The position numbers and the translations under genes were made by a program. A DNA stretch of 50,538 nt. It comes from an uncultured Pseudomonadota bacterium (GTDB taxonomy: Bacteria > Pseudomonadota > Gammaproteobacteria > Steroidobacterales > Steroidobacteraceae). The notes beneath the pieces were generated by a model. It was given only the letters and a program-made list of their open reading frames with translations, ran no database searches and was not told the DNA's origin. The stretch spans positions 9,241-59,778 of the forward strand of contig CADEED010000008.1 in NCBI GenBank assembly GCA_902826225.1, in the 5' to 3' direction. Shown here one piece after another: positions 1 through 9,595 of the stretch (positions are counted from its first letter, which is position 1; the number at the start of each line of letters is the position of its first letter).

Positions 1-2
1 GG

Positions 3-2930
3 AACATGGCGGGCGACGACGAGGCGGCCGCGCTGCAGCGCTATCTCGACTGGGCGGAGCTCATGCCCGTCGGCCGCATCGAAGTCGAAGGCGCGCGCGT
101 GCATCTCCTGCGCCATGGCGATCGAACCGCGCGGCAGAGTTTCACCTTGAGCACCGCCGTCGTGAGCCGCGGCGCATCCACTTTCAACGCGTACGGCACC
201 ATGCTGCTCGCGCAGGACGTGGGGCAGTCGCTGTTCGTCTCCGCGAAGATCGAGAACCTGGGACCGAAGGCCATCGCCTCCGGCAACCTGCGGCTCATCG
301 CGCGGCGCGTGGTCCTCGACAAGTTGTCGCCGGGTCTGCAGGGTCGCGGCACGATCGATGCAAAATTCGAATTGCGCGACGGTCACGTCGCCGCCGGGAG
401 CTGGCAGGCGAGCGCGCGCGAACTGGTCCTGGCGAGCGGCGCGCGGTTCGACCATCTTTCCCTGAGCGGCACGCTGCGGCGCGAGTTCACGCCGGGTGCG
501 CCGGGACGGGACGCCGACCTGCTCGTCGACCTCACGGATCTGCAGTTCACGCGCGGCGCGCGCCTCGAGCGGGCGCCGCAGATCGCCGCGCGCCTCGCCC
601 TCGAGCCACGCTCGACGCGGATCGCGCGCACGACCGTGACGGCTGAGCGCATTCCCTTCATGGCCGCCGAGTTCGTCGCGGGCATGCTCGCGCCGGAACT
701 CGAAGGGACCTCGACGCTGCCCGGCGGCTGGTCGCCGGTGGCCGGCGAGCTGCGGTCGCTCGCTTTCGATTCCGGCGAGCGTCGCGTGAAGCGCGACGCC
801 TGGGTGTTCACCGCCGAGGCGAGTGGCGTCGAGCTGGCGCGCGCGTCGGATCGCGCCCGTCTCTCGCAGCTGGCGGGAAGAATCCGGCGCGACGCGCGGG
901 GCGTGGCGCTCACGTTCGATTCCGCCTCGCCCGCGTCGTTGCGACTCGATCCGGCGTTCGCCGCGCGGCCGGTGGTGCTCGCCGGCTCCGCGCTCCGCAG
1001 GACCGACGAGAGCTGGCACTTCGATTCGTTCACGGTTCACGAAGGCGCGGCTGGCGTCGAGGTGCGCGGCGACTGGGCCGCGACGGGCACGCGAGCGGCG
1101 CCGCTGCAGGTCTCGCTCACGCGCGCGCAGCGCGGCTGGCTTGCCGATGCCTGGATGGTTTACTCGGCCGACGCGGAGCCGCCGGCGATGTTCGCGGACC
1201 TCGCGCAGGGCGAGATCGTCAGCGGTTCGCTGCGACTGGTTTCCCTGCGTGCCGACGACGGCTGGCACGTCGACTGGTTGAAATCCAGCGGAAAGCTGGA
1301 GCTCGCATCGCTGGCGACCGCGGCCGGCGCCGGGCCGACGCGGCCGCAACTCGCCGCGGGCGCGGGCTCCCTCGAGTTCGCGCGCGGCGTCACGACGCTG
1401 CGACTCACGGCCGGCACTCTCGAGGATCTCTCGCTCACGCGCGCGCGTATCGACTGGCCACGAACGGGAGCCCCGCGGCTCACCGTGGCCCTCGAGGGCG
1501 CGCTCGATTCGCCCTGGCTGCGCGAAACGCTGGCGGCGCAAGGGCTCGACCGCCTGACCGGCCGGGTCGCCCTCGACGCCGAAGCACGCGGCGAACGCGC
1601 GCTGCACGATCCCGCGACCTGGCGCGTGAATGCGCGCGTGAGCAACGCCAGCATCGACCTGGCGGATGCACTGCCGGCGGTGGAGCAGCTCGCGGGTTCG
1701 CTGCGCTTCGCGGAAGGACAATTGCGAACGCTGGAGCTTGCCGGTTCCTGGATCGGCGGCCCCGTCGAGATCGCCGCGCGGCGCGCCACGACGCGCGGTC
1801 CGCTGACCTTCGCGCTCGAGGGCAGTGCCGACGCGCGGGCGGTGCTCGAGTTGTTAGGCCGGAATTCCGTCGCGACCCGCCTGGAGGGTGAACTGAAATG
1901 GAGCGGTACGGCGCAGCGGGTCGCCGCGGCGACGGACGACGCCTGGAAGATCTCCCTGTCGAGCGATTGGGCCGGCGTGGAGAGCCGCCTGCCGGAACCA
2001 TTCGGCAAGGCACGCTCGCAGGCGCTGCCGTTGAATGTCCAGTTGCGCGTCGACGCGCGGGGAGTGCGCGAGTTCTCCGTCAACGGGCGCGACCTGGAGT
2101 TGAGCGGGGCCGTCACCAACGGCGCCGTCCTCGCGAACTTCGACGTCCAGGGCGTCACCGGCGAGGTGCGGCGCGTGCCGGGCGCGGATCCGCAGATCGA
2201 AGTGAATCGCCTCGACGTCAGGCAGACCCCCGCATTGCTGGCCGCGGCGAGTTCGCTGTTGCCGGCCGACTCCTCGATTTCGATCGACATCGCCGAGGTA
2301 CGCTCCGCGGACCGGACGTTCGGCGCGTTGCGCGCGTCCCTCGACAGGCGTGCGGACGCGCTGCGCTTCTCGCTGGAGTCGCCGGAGGTCGCCGTGCATC
2401 GCGTTTCCCTGCAGGGCCAGTGCGCGGCGGCGGAACATCGCTGCCGCGCGTCTTTCAGCGCCAATTCGACCCAGCTCGCCCGGTTGCTGCGCGGCACGTC
2501 GCTGCCGGCCGAATGGCCCACCGCGGAGGGGTATGCGGCGGGCGAGCTTTCCTGGCCCGACGGTCCCAGCGAGATTGCGCGCACGCTCACCGGACGCTTC
2601 GATCTCGAAACGCAGGGCGACGACAGCGGCCATACGATGACGGCCAACGCCACGCTCGCCGACGGACAGATCACGCTCGCCAACGTGCAGGGCACAGGCC
2701 CCGCTGCCGACCAGGTGTTTCGCGGCAGCGGACGCGTCGGCCTCCTGGCGCGCGACTACGACCTCACTGTCGACTACGAGCAGCTTTCGCTGGCTGCAAC
2801 TGCGATGCCCACACCGGCGCGCGCGCGACTCGCCCGCGCTTGGAATGCACTGCGCGGCTCGGCGGCGCGCCGTGGTTGGACCGAAGCCCCGGAAACGCGA
2901 CGCGTGCAGTGGCACGGCTACTGGGAGTGA
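3..2930 (+). CDS. yhdP: YhdP-family (AsmA-like) envelope protein, 5'-truncated by window edge
   Basis: The reading frame is open to the left edge, so the first methionine visible (position 6) is probably internal and about 975 C-terminal residues are present. The family is usually around 1,250-1,300 residues. The protein is a long run of beta-rich repeats typical of YhdP/AsmA2 bridge proteins, which in E. coli span the periplasm and help move phospholipids to the outer membrane. It ends in the family-like 'RRVQWHGYW' stretch. No membrane helix is visible because the N-terminus is missing. The next two genes are a nitrilase-family amidase and tldD, the usual yhdP neighbourhood in gammaproteobacteria, which supports the call. 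The repeat architecture makes sequence-only assignment looser than for an enzyme; a generic TIGR02099/DUF3971 protein is the safe description. Confidence 0.82.
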   Translation, partial: NMAGDDEAAALQRYLDWAELMPVGRIEVEGARVHLLRHGDRTARQSFTLSTAVVSRGASTFNAYGTMLLAQDVGQSLFVSAKIENLGPKAIASGNLRLIARRVVLDKLSPGLQGRGTIDAKFELRDGHVAAGSWQASARELVLASGARFDHLSLSGTLRREFTPGAPGRDADLLVDLTDLQFTRGARLERAPQIAARLALEPRSTRIARTTVTAERIPFMAAEFVAGMLAPELEGTSTLPGGWSPVAGELRSLAFDSGERRVKRDAWVFTAEASGVELARASDRARLSQLAGRIRRDARGVALTFDSASPASLRLDPAFAARPVVLAGSALRRTDESWHFDSFTVHEGAAGVEVRGDWAATGTRAAPLQVSLTRAQRGWLADAWMVYSADAEPPAMFADLAQGEIVSGSLRLVSLRADDGWHVDWLKSSGKLELASLATAAGAGPTRPQLAAGAGSLEFARGVTTLRLTAGTLEDLSLTRARIDWPRTGAPRLTVALEGALDSPWLRETLAAQGLDRLTGRVALDAEARGERALHDPATWRVNARVSNASIDLADALPAVEQLAGSLRFAEGQLRTLELAGSWIGGPVEIAARRATTRGPLTFALEGSADARAVLELLGRNSVATRLEGELKWSGTAQRVAAATDDAWKISLSSDWAGVESRLPEPFGKARSQALPLNVQLRVDARGVREFSVNGRDLELSGAVTNGAVLANFDVQGVTGEVRRVPGADPQIEVNRLDVRQTPALLAAASSLLPADSSISIDIAEVRSADRTFGALRASLDRRADALRFSLESPEVAVHRVSLQGQCAAAEHRCRASFSANSTQLARLLRGTSLPAEWPTAEGYAAGELSWPDGPSEIARTLTGRFDLETQGDDSGHTMTANATLADGQITLANVQGTGPAADQVFRGSGRVGLLARDYDLTVDYEQLSLAATAMPTPARARLARAWNALRGSAARRGWTEAPETRRVQWHGYWE

Positions 2931-2959
2931 ACGACCCCGATTCGTGTAGATTGCTGTCC

Positions 2960-3775
2960 ATGCGCGTAGCGGCGATCCAGATGACCTCCGGGCACGACAT
3001 CCAGGCGAATCTCGATGCGGCCGGTCGTTTCCTCGAGGATGCGGCGAAGCAGGGCGCGGTGCTGGCGGCGCTGCCGGAGAACTTCGCGTTCATGGGTCTC
3101 AACAGCGGAGACAAGCGCGCGGTCGGCGAGCCGGATGGCGCAGGGCGCATCCAGAACTTCCTCGCCGACACCGCGCGCCGGCTGAAACTGTGGGTCGTCG
3201 GCGGCACGATCCCGTTGCGCTCGGATCGGGATGGCCGCGTGACTGCTTCGTCGCTGGTCTACACGGCCGAGGGTCAGCGCGCGGCGCGTTACGACAAAAT
3301 TCACCTGTTCGACGTCGACGTGCCCGGCAGTACGGAGACGCATCGCGAATCGGCGCACACCATCCCGGGTCATGACGCGCGCGTCGTCGACACACCGGCG
3401 GGCAAGCTCGGGCTGGCCGTGTGTTACGACATGCGGTTCCCGGAGCTGTTCCGTGTGCTGTCGCGCCAGGGCGCGGACCTGTTCGTCGTGCCGTCCGCGT
3501 TCACCGTGCCGACCGGCGAGGCGCACTGGGAGACGCTGCTGCGCACGCGCGCCATCGAGAATCTCTGCGGGCTCATCGCGCCGGCGCAATGGGGCGTGCA
3601 TCCGAGCGGCCGTGCGACGTATGGCCACTCGATGATCATCGACCACTGGGGCAAGGTGCTCGCGCAGATGCCGGGCGGCACAGGCTGCCTCGTGGCGGAC
3701 ATCGACACGGCGGCACGGATGGAAGCCCGCTGGAAGTTCCCGGCGCTCGAGCACCGCGTCATCTACAACACCTGA
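2960..3775 (+). CDS. Carbon-nitrogen hydrolase, probable deaminated glutathione amidase (Nit1/YbeM type)
   Basis: This 271-residue protein belongs to the nitrilase superfamily. The catalytic Glu-Lys-Cys triad is visible as E40 (LPENF), K113 ([10 protein letters not shown]) and C155 ([12 protein letters not shown]). The [13 protein letters not shown] and [11 protein letters not shown] signatures match the Nit1/YbeM branch, which repairs deaminated glutathione; other small omega-amidases are possible alternatives. The ATG at 2960 gives the expected family N-terminus MRVAAIQM. A -10-like TAGATT lies at 2947-2952, only 7 nt before the ATG, with no Shine-Dalgarno, so the transcript may be leaderless. 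It sits 29 bp after yhdP and 139 bp before tldD. Confidence 0.88.
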   Translation: MRVAAIQMTSGHDIQANLDAAGRFLEDAAKQGAVLAALPENFAFMGLNSGDKRAVGEPDGAGRIQNFLADTARRLKLWVVGGTIPLRSDRDGRVTASSLVYTAEGQRAARYDKIHLFDVDVPGSTETHRESAHTIPGHDARVVDTPAGKLGLAVCYDMRFPELFRVLSRQGADLFVVPSAFTVPTGEAHWETLLRTRAIENLCGLIAPAQWGVHPSGRATYGHSMIIDHWGKVLAQMPGGTGCLVADIDTAARMEARWKFPALEHRVIYNT

Positions 3776-3914
3776 GGCGCCATTCACGATTGAACATGGC
3801 GCGATCGCCCGCATGGAATGCCGTCCGAACGCGAGGCCGCTACTGGCCCCTGCTGTACATTACGGTCTGGCGCGACCGCTACATCGCCCTGGAAACGGTG
3901 AAAAATTGGACCCC

Positions 3915-5360
3915 ATGACCTCCGCAGAACCCCTGGACATCGCCCGCGAACTCATCCTGCGTCCGGGCGGCCTCGACGACGCGCTCATCGACAACGCGCT
4001 CTCGCAGGTCATGTCGAGCTCGGTCGACTCCGCCGACCTCTATTTCCAGGTCTCCCGCGAGGAGAGCTGGGCGCTCGAGGACGGCATAGTCAAGGAAGGC
4101 AGCGCCAGCATCGAGCAGGGCGTCGGCGTGCGCGCCGTCGCCGGCGAGAAGACCGGGTTTGCGTATTCCGACGAGATCGTGCTTCCCGCGCTCGAAGAGG
4201 CGTCGCGCGCGGCGCGTGCCATCGCGCTGCGCGGGCAGGACCGCCCGTCGCAGGGTGTGGTGCCGGCTTCCGGGCACCGGCTCTATCTACCCATCGACCC
4301 GGTCTCGTCGTTCACGTCCAGCGAAAAGGTGGCGTGGCTCGAAAAGGTCGACCGCGAGACCCGCAAGATGGATCCGCGCGTCATGCAGGTCATGGCGAGC
4401 GTGGTGGCCGTGCACGAGGTCGTGCTGGTGGCGAATAGCGAGGGCCACCTGGCCGCCGACGTGCGTCCGCTGGTGCGGTTCAACGTCTCCGTCATCGTCG
4501 AACAGGACGGGCGTCGCGAGCAGGGTTACGCCGGCTCGGGCGGACGCTTCACGCTGCCCGAGCTCGTGGCCGATGACAAACCCCTCGCGCTCGCGCGCGA
4601 GGCCGTGCGCCAGGCGCTCGTGAATCTCGAGGCGGTGCCCGCGCCCGCGGGGCCGATGACCGTGGTGCTCGGCGCCGGCTGGCCGGGCATCCTGCTGCAC
4701 GAGGCCATCGGCCACGGACTCGAGGGCGATTTCAACCGCAAGGGCACGTCGGCATTCGCCGGGCGTGTCGGCGAACGGGTGGCCTCCGAGTTGTGCACGA
4801 TCGTCGACGACGGGACCCTGGCGCGCAGGCGCGGCTCGCTCAACATCGACGACGAGGGCACGCCCACGCAGTGCACGACCCTCATCGAGAACGGCGTGCT
4901 CAAGGGCTATCTGCAGGACAAGATGAACGCGCGGCTCACGGGAACGGCGAGCACCGGCAATGGCCGCCGCGAGTCGTTCGCCCACATGACGCTGCCGCGC
5001 ATGACGAACACGTACATGCGTCCCGGCAAGACCCCGCCCGAGGAGATCCTGGCGTCGGTGCAGAAAGGCATCTACGCCGTGAACTTCGGCGGTGGCCAGG
5101 TGGACATCACCTCGGGCAAGTTCGTGTTCAGCGCGAGCGAGGCCTATCTCATCGAGAACGGCAAGGTCGGCAGGCCCATCAAGGGCGCCACGCTGATCGG
5201 CAACGGCCCCGACGTCCTCACGCGCGTCTCGATGGTCGGCAACGATCTCAAGCTCGACGACGGAGTCGGCACCTGCGGCAAGGAAGGTCAGAGCGTGCCG
5301 GTCGGCGTCGGGCAGCCCACGCTGCGCATCGACGGGCTCACCGTCGGCGGAACCGGCTGA
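3915..5360 (+). CDS. tldD: Metalloprotease TldD
   Basis: 481 residues, the normal TldD length. The zinc motif HEAIGH is at residues 262-267 ([13 protein letters not shown]), followed by the conserved region GTSAF and 'IDDEGTPTQ'. TldD forms a heterodimer with TldE/PmbA and degrades unfolded or modified peptides, for example in ribosomally made peptide maturation and CcdA turnover; pmbA is in this window at 13148. I chose the ATG at 3915 because an upstream in-frame ATG at 3813 would add about 34 residues with no family similarity. Its stop lies only 4 bp from the stop of the convergent regulator gene. Confidence 0.95.
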   Translation: MTSAEPLDIARELILRPGGLDDALIDNALSQVMSSSVDSADLYFQVSREESWALEDGIVKEGSASIEQGVGVRAVAGEKTGFAYSDEIVLPALEEASRAARAIALRGQDRPSQGVVPASGHRLYLPIDPVSSFTSSEKVAWLEKVDRETRKMDPRVMQVMASVVAVHEVVLVANSEGHLAADVRPLVRFNVSVIVEQDGRREQGYAGSGGRFTLPELVADDKPLALAREAVRQALVNLEAVPAPAGPMTVVLGAGWPGILLHEAIGHGLEGDFNRKGTSAFAGRVGERVASELCTIVDDGTLARRRGSLNIDDEGTPTQCTTLIENGVLKGYLQDKMNARLTGTASTGNGRRESFAHMTLPRMTNTYMRPGKTPPEEILASVQKGIYAVNFGGGQVDITSGKFVFSASEAYLIENGKVGRPIKGATLIGNGPDVLTRVSMVGNDLKLDDGVGTCGKEGQSVPVGVGQPTLRIDGLTVGGTG

Positions 5361-5364
5361 CGAT

Positions 5365-8300
5365 CTACTGCAGCAGCCTGCCGACCAGCGCCCGGATCGC
5401 CGGCGACGGGTTCGCGCTTCCCTGCGTCTCCAGCATCCGTCGATAGCGCTGGTAATCGTCGAGCGCGCCGGCATCGTCCTTGACGGCCAGCCGGTTGCGG
5501 ATCAAGCCCTCGTAACAGCGCGCCGACGTCGGGTACATGTCGATGGCGCGTAGATAGACCGCGCGGGCCACGGCATGATCGCCGCGCGCTTCGTGCCGGC
5601 GCGCGAGCCGCTCCGAGAGATCGAGGAACTTGCCGCGCACCCGCTCGGCGGACGGCAGGGCCCAGGCGCTCGAACGCTCGGACTGCAGCAGCGGCCCGGC
5701 GAATTCGTCGAACGCCCTCTGCATCGCGATATCCGCGTCACGCGCATCCTGGCGAGGGCTCAGGGCCTGCGAAAGGGATCGCTCGAAGGCGTCGAGATCG
5801 ACCCACACCTGCGATTCGTTCAGCCGCAATTTCCCCTCTCGCTGGATGAGCGCATCCGGAAATCCCAGCAGTTTGCGCAGGCGATGCAGCGCCTGCTCGC
5901 ACGCGGCCTTGGCCGCATCGCCGTCGGCGTCGGGCCACAGCCACTCGTACAGCTCGTGCAGCGAGACGCTGTGATTCTTCGCGATGGCGAGCGCGCGCAG
6001 CACGTCGAGCGTGCGCGTCGGCGCCTTGCCGCCGGCGAGCAGCGGCTCCCCGCGCTGGACGAGGCGGAATTCACCCAGCAGATACAAGCGCAGTTCCCAC
6101 GGCCAGTGCGCCGGACGCGATGCCGGGGGCGTCAGGCGCCGCCTTTCGATCAGCGTGGCGCAGTATTCGCGCTCGATCTCCCGTTCGAGGGCGTCCGCGC
6201 ACAACTCCGCGAGCAACGCCGGCTGGTTGATGAGGATGGCGGACCAGTTCTCCGCGCGCAGGTCGGTCATGCAGGCGCGCAGCTCGGCGGGGTAGTGCGC
6301 CGACCCGCTCCACTTGGCCGCGAAAGTGCGCGCGACGCGCACGCAGAGGCGCGTGCGTTCGAGCACGGCGCCGTCGAACAGCGGCAACAGTTCTTCGAGG
6401 AAGGCCGCCGCGTCGTGCGGCTTCCGATCGGCGAGCAGCACCTGGAAGCGGGTGAGGAAGTGCGGCCACCGCTCGATGGGCGGTTCGTTCGCTTCCTCGA
6501 TCGCGGTCATGAATCGCTCACAGGCCTTGTACGCCTCCGGGAAGTTGGCCTGCATCGTGTGCAACGCGGCCTGGCAATCCGCCGCGACGGCGACCTGGGT
6601 CGTGTAGCGGCTGTCCGCGATGCGGCCGATGCGCGCGATCAGCACGCCGAACTCGGACCAGTCGTTGCGCATCTTCATGAGGAGCTGCAGGTGATACAAC
6701 GCGCCGAACTCGACGCCACGCAGATTCTCGCGCTCCCCGATGGCCCACGCGGCGCGCAGGGCTTCCCCGGACGACGCGTACGGAAATCCGCGCTTCGAGT
6801 ACGAGAAGTATCGCGAGGTCACCGCGCCGAAGGTCACGAGCCAGATGCCGAGGATCCATGGCGCGACTCCCGGATTCCGCAGATCGGTCGCGACGGCGTC
6901 GACACATTGCTCGAACAGGTCCGCATCGCCGACGGAGCCCGCGTGATCCATGAGTGTCTGGCTCGCCGTCAACCGAAGGTTTGCGGTTTGCTGCTTGCCG
7001 CGCGCTCCGAGCCGCTCGAGCAGCTTACGCGTGAGCGCTCGAACGCTCGTGGTGTCCGTGTGGTAATCCTGCGCGAAGTCCACCGCGCGCAGCATGCCGG
7101 AGATCGCCAGCAGTTCGTCGTCGGCGCCGAGCTCTGCCATCGCCGTGCCCATGAGGTCGAGCATGCGGCGCGTCCACTCGGCCAGACCCTCGTGGGTGCG
7201 CCAGCTGTCGGTCTTCGACAGAACGGCGCGCGCCGCGGTGAGGCAGCGTCCGGCATCGTCGCCGCGCAGCGAGAAGCCCTCCCATGCCCGCGCAAACCAG
7301 CTCTCGGCCGTGGCATCGTCCGCCATGTGCGCGACGCCGAGCCAGTAGCACAGCCAGGGATCGAGCTCGGCCAGCGGCAACGTGGTGACCCACTCGTTGA
7401 GCGTCACGCGACGGCCCTGCGCGACGAGTTCGGCGGCGTGGCGCGTGATCAGTGCATGGGCAAGCGGCCAGGCGCGCGCGGCGAGCGCGAGTTCGATCGC
7501 CGCGTCGATCCGGCCGTTCGCGTCGAGCAGGGTCGCGGCGCGTTCCCGCAATGCCGCGAGCTCCGCCGGCGCCAGCTGCTGCGCGAGGCGCGCCTGCAGG
7601 AATTCGCGCAGGAGATCGTGCATCTGGTAGCTGCCGTGTGCGTTCTCGCCGCGCGTGACGAGCAATTGCCGCTGATACAACCGCCCGAGCACGCCGCGCA
7701 GGGCGCCGGCGCCCGTGAGTTGTTCCGCGAGCTCCGCCGTCACTTCCGGAAGGAGGCTCAGCCGCAAGAGCGAGTCCTGCTCGGCCGGATCGAGCTCCTC
7801 GAACATCTGGCGCGCGAGCGCCGCGAAGACCGCCTGGCTGTCGCGCGGCGCGCCCGGAGCGAGGTGGTTGACGGGCTCCTCGGTGCCGGCGCGATCGGCG
7901 AGCATCACGAGCCCGGCCGCCCAGCCGCGCGCCGCGGCGACGTCGACGCTGCCGCCCCTGCGCGCGCTGCGGGCGCGCACCAACGCGCGCGCCTCGCGCT
8001 CCGAGAAACGCAACACGCTCTCCTCGATGAGCGCCAGCCGGCCCTTGAAGACCAGCTCCTTGAGCTCGGCCGGGACGAGCGTGCGGCTGAGACAGATGCA
8101 GCGCAGATCATCGGGCAGCTCGCGCAGCAGGATCGCGAGGATGCGGCGGAAGTTCGTGCCGTCGGCATAGTGCAGATCGTCGAGCACGAGCAGCGGCTTC
8201 CCGGAGAGGCGCTGGAACCAGGCCCGGAAGAAGCGCCGCGCGAAGTCCGCGGCCTGGTCCGCATATTCGGGGCCGAACACGGGCAGGGGAGGCGCGCGGG

Positions 8301-8574
8301 TCTTGAGACGGCTGGCGCCGACGACCATCGACAGATAGTGGAAGAAGCTCGCGATGTCCTGGTCGCCCTCGTCGATGCGGTACCAGATCACGCGTGTTCG
8401 CTTGCGGCGCAGGTAGTCGAGCACCGCGCTCGTCTTGCCGTAGCCGGCCGGGGCCGCGATCCAGCAGATGCCGCCCCGCAGAGCCCGGTCAACGGCGCTC
8501 ACGACACGAGTCCGCAGGACGATGCGGCTGCCCGGCGGGGCGACTAACTTCGGTGGCGGGGCGACGCGGGCCAT
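5365..8574 (-). CDS. Large STAND-ATPase transcriptional regulator with C-terminal BTAD/SARP module
   Basis: 1,069 residues. The N-terminal part is a MalT-like STAND NTPase: Walker A APAGYGKTS at residues 41-49 and Walker B LLVLDD at about 128-133. A long helical, TPR-like middle follows (about 350-810). The C-terminal ~240 residues look like a winged-helix plus bacterial transcriptional activator (BTAD) module, starting near LYLLGEFRLVQRGEPL and ending in TPR-like repeats (ARAVYLRAIDMYPTSARCYEGL). MalT relatives normally end in a LuxR helix-turn-helix, so the DNA-binding module is of AfsR/SARP type and sits at the opposite end from that in AfsR. The inducer and targets are unknown. A small membrane-anchored or secreted protein gene lies 16 bp upstream on the same strand. 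A TATCTT hexamer ends 8 nt before the ATG. Confidence 0.8.
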   Translation of the reverse strand: MARVAPPPKLVAPPGSRIVLRTRVVSAVDRALRGGICWIAAPAGYGKTSAVLDYLRRKRTRVIWYRIDEGDQDIASFFHYLSMVVGASRLKTRAPPLPVFGPEYADQAADFARRFFRAWFQRLSGKPLLVLDDLHYADGTNFRRILAILLRELPDDLRCICLSRTLVPAELKELVFKGRLALIEESVLRFSEREARALVRARSARRGGSVDVAAARGWAAGLVMLADRAGTEEPVNHLAPGAPRDSQAVFAALARQMFEELDPAEQDSLLRLSLLPEVTAELAEQLTGAGALRGVLGRLYQRQLLVTRGENAHGSYQMHDLLREFLQARLAQQLAPAELAALRERAATLLDANGRIDAAIELALAARAWPLAHALITRHAAELVAQGRRVTLNEWVTTLPLAELDPWLCYWLGVAHMADDATAESWFARAWEGFSLRGDDAGRCLTAARAVLSKTDSWRTHEGLAEWTRRMLDLMGTAMAELGADDELLAISGMLRAVDFAQDYHTDTTSVRALTRKLLERLGARGKQQTANLRLTASQTLMDHAGSVGDADLFEQCVDAVATDLRNPGVAPWILGIWLVTFGAVTSRYFSYSKRGFPYASSGEALRAAWAIGERENLRGVEFGALYHLQLLMKMRNDWSEFGVLIARIGRIADSRYTTQVAVAADCQAALHTMQANFPEAYKACERFMTAIEEANEPPIERWPHFLTRFQVLLADRKPHDAAAFLEELLPLFDGAVLERTRLCVRVARTFAAKWSGSAHYPAELRACMTDLRAENWSAILINQPALLAELCADALEREIEREYCATLIERRRLTPPASRPAHWPWELRLYLLGEFRLVQRGEPLLAGGKAPTRTLDVLRALAIAKNHSVSLHELYEWLWPDADGDAAKAACEQALHRLRKLLGFPDALIQREGKLRLNESQVWVDLDAFERSLSQALSPRQDARDADIAMQRAFDEFAGPLLQSERSSAWALPSAERVRGKFLDLSERLARRHEARGDHAVARAVYLRAIDMYPTSARCYEGLIRNRLAVKDDAGALDDYQRYRRMLETQGSANPSPAIRALVGRLLQ

Positions 8575-8590
8575 TGGCCCGGAAGATAGC

Positions 8591-9085
8591 CTATCGGGCG
8601 ATCCAGCTCCTGCTTTCGAGGCGCAGCACCTTCACGCCGCCGAGTGTGTTCACGAGAACCCAGCGATCGTCGGCTTCCGTCCGCAGCGTGAAGTTGATGC
8701 GGCTCATGCGGGTCGTCCGCCGTTCGTGGTAGCTCACGGTGGCGGTCCATGGCTTCAGCCAGCTGCGATCGACGGTGAAATTCTCGCGCGTCACTGTCAT
8801 CTCCGGGCCGATGAGGTCGAACCCCTTCGCCGCGTAGGACACGAAATCGCAAAATTCCTGCTTGCCGCCATTCACCGCCTGCGCGCCACCCTCCGACGTG
8901 CGGTCGTCGATCGAAACGACGAGATCGTCGTGCAGGCGGTCGCAGTACTGCCTCATTTCGTTGCGCAGCGACAGCGCTTCGAGCTCATCGAGGAACTCGC
9001 GCGAACCACGCTCGGACAGCCGCACGGCGCCGATGCTGTAGGCGATTGCCGTCAAGACGAGAGCCGCACCGAGGAATCTGCGCAT
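8591..9085 (-). CDS. Hypothetical membrane-anchored or secreted protein
   Basis: 164 residues from the ATG at 9085 (MRRFLGAALVLTAIAYSIGA...), which starts with a basic stretch and one hydrophobic helix at residues 5-20, i.e. a signal peptide or membrane anchor. An upstream ATG at 9163 would place 26 polar residues in front of it and is less likely. The remainder is a mixed alpha/beta domain with two cysteines (RQYCDRL, EFCDFV) and a C-terminal run of strands (WTATVSYHERRTTRMSRINFTLRTE) reminiscent of NTF2-like or SnoaL-like folds, but I do not recognise a family. It is 16 bp upstream of the STAND/BTAD regulator and may be co-transcribed with it. Confidence 0.6.
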   Translation of the reverse strand: MRRFLGAALVLTAIAYSIGAVRLSERGSREFLDELEALSLRNEMRQYCDRLHDDLVVSIDDRTSEGGAQAVNGGKQEFCDFVSYAAKGFDLIGPEMTVTRENFTVDRSWLKPWTATVSYHERRTTRMSRINFTLRTEADDRWVLVNTLGGVKVLRLESRSWIAR

Positions 9086-9353
9086 TTTCACGGGATATCG
9101 GACTGCCGGAAGGCCTGACTGAGGTGCACTATCAGAACGCGCGGACGACAGGGATGTCGGCAAAGTGCGTCAGAATTTTGTAGCGAAGGGAATCGCTCCG
9201 CGCCTACGTCACTTTCAGACCTGAACATAACGAAGTTCGCTTTTGGCGACATTGGAAAGTCCGTGACTTCGGGCACATCATCCGGACCACATGGTTCAGC
9301 AAACTGCACGCAGGTTCGAGCAAGACGCCACTCACTCAGGGAGCCCATCGACA
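9086..9353. other. Intergenic region between divergent hypothetical genes
   Basis: A 268-bp gap between the two divergently transcribed hypothetical genes at 8591-9085 and 9354-9524, and relatively rich in A/T for this genome. It presumably holds both promoters. I see CATAAC near 9227 and GATATC near the minus-strand start, but no convincing -35/-10 pair, and no conserved RNA. Confidence 0.4.
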
Positions 9354-9524
9354 ATGCGCAACGACACAGCTGGCAGCGGCCAATTCCGCATCAATCTCCC
9401 GCCGGACGTGCTTGCGGAGATGCGCCGCCAGACGGGGTCGCCGCGCAATGCGCTGCAGGTCGATGGTTTCCGCCCCGGCATTTTCGGACGCCTCATGGAT
9501 CTCCTGACCGGCCGCCGCCGCTGA
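9354..9524 (+). CDS. Small hypothetical protein (56 aa)
   Basis: A 56-residue protein, MRNDTAGSGQFRINLPPD... with a basic C-terminus ending in GRRR. A GGGAG ribosome-binding sequence lies about 10 nt before the ATG at 9354; a longer in-frame start at 9291 has no comparable site. A perfect 16-bp inverted-repeat terminator follows 19 bp after the stop, so this behaves like a real, independently ended gene. FRINLPPDVLAEMRRQTG resembles a short amphipathic helix region rather than a known domain. No family is recognised. The gene is convergent with the ExeA/FHA gene. Confidence 0.55.
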   Translation: MRNDTAGSGQFRINLPPDVLAEMRRQTGSPRNALQVDGFRPGIFGRLMDLLTGRRR

Positions 9525-9543
9525 GAATTCGCACGGGTCTCGC

Positions 9544-9578
9544 AAAGGGCCTGCACGCCATCGGCGTGCAGGCCCTTT
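9544..9578. terminator. Bidirectional rho-independent terminator
   Basis: A perfect 16-bp inverted repeat (AAAGGGCCTGCACGCC at 9544-9559, complement at 9563-9578) with a 3-nt loop. The A-rich 5' end and T-rich 3' end make it usable from both sides. It lies between the convergent small gene and the ExeA/FHA gene. Confidence 0.9.
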
Positions 9579-9595
9579 CTCATTCTGCGGTCCGA

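Noticed and set aside
1160..2695. 511-codon minus-strand frame opposite yhdP
   Set aside because: Low-complexity Ser/Arg/Ala composition and no motifs; shadow of the YhdP frame.
5575..8547. 990-codon open frame on the plus strand
   Set aside because: It lies antisense to the STAND/BTAD gene, is extremely rich in Arg, Glu and Gln with no domain, and is explained by GC-rich third positions of the real gene.
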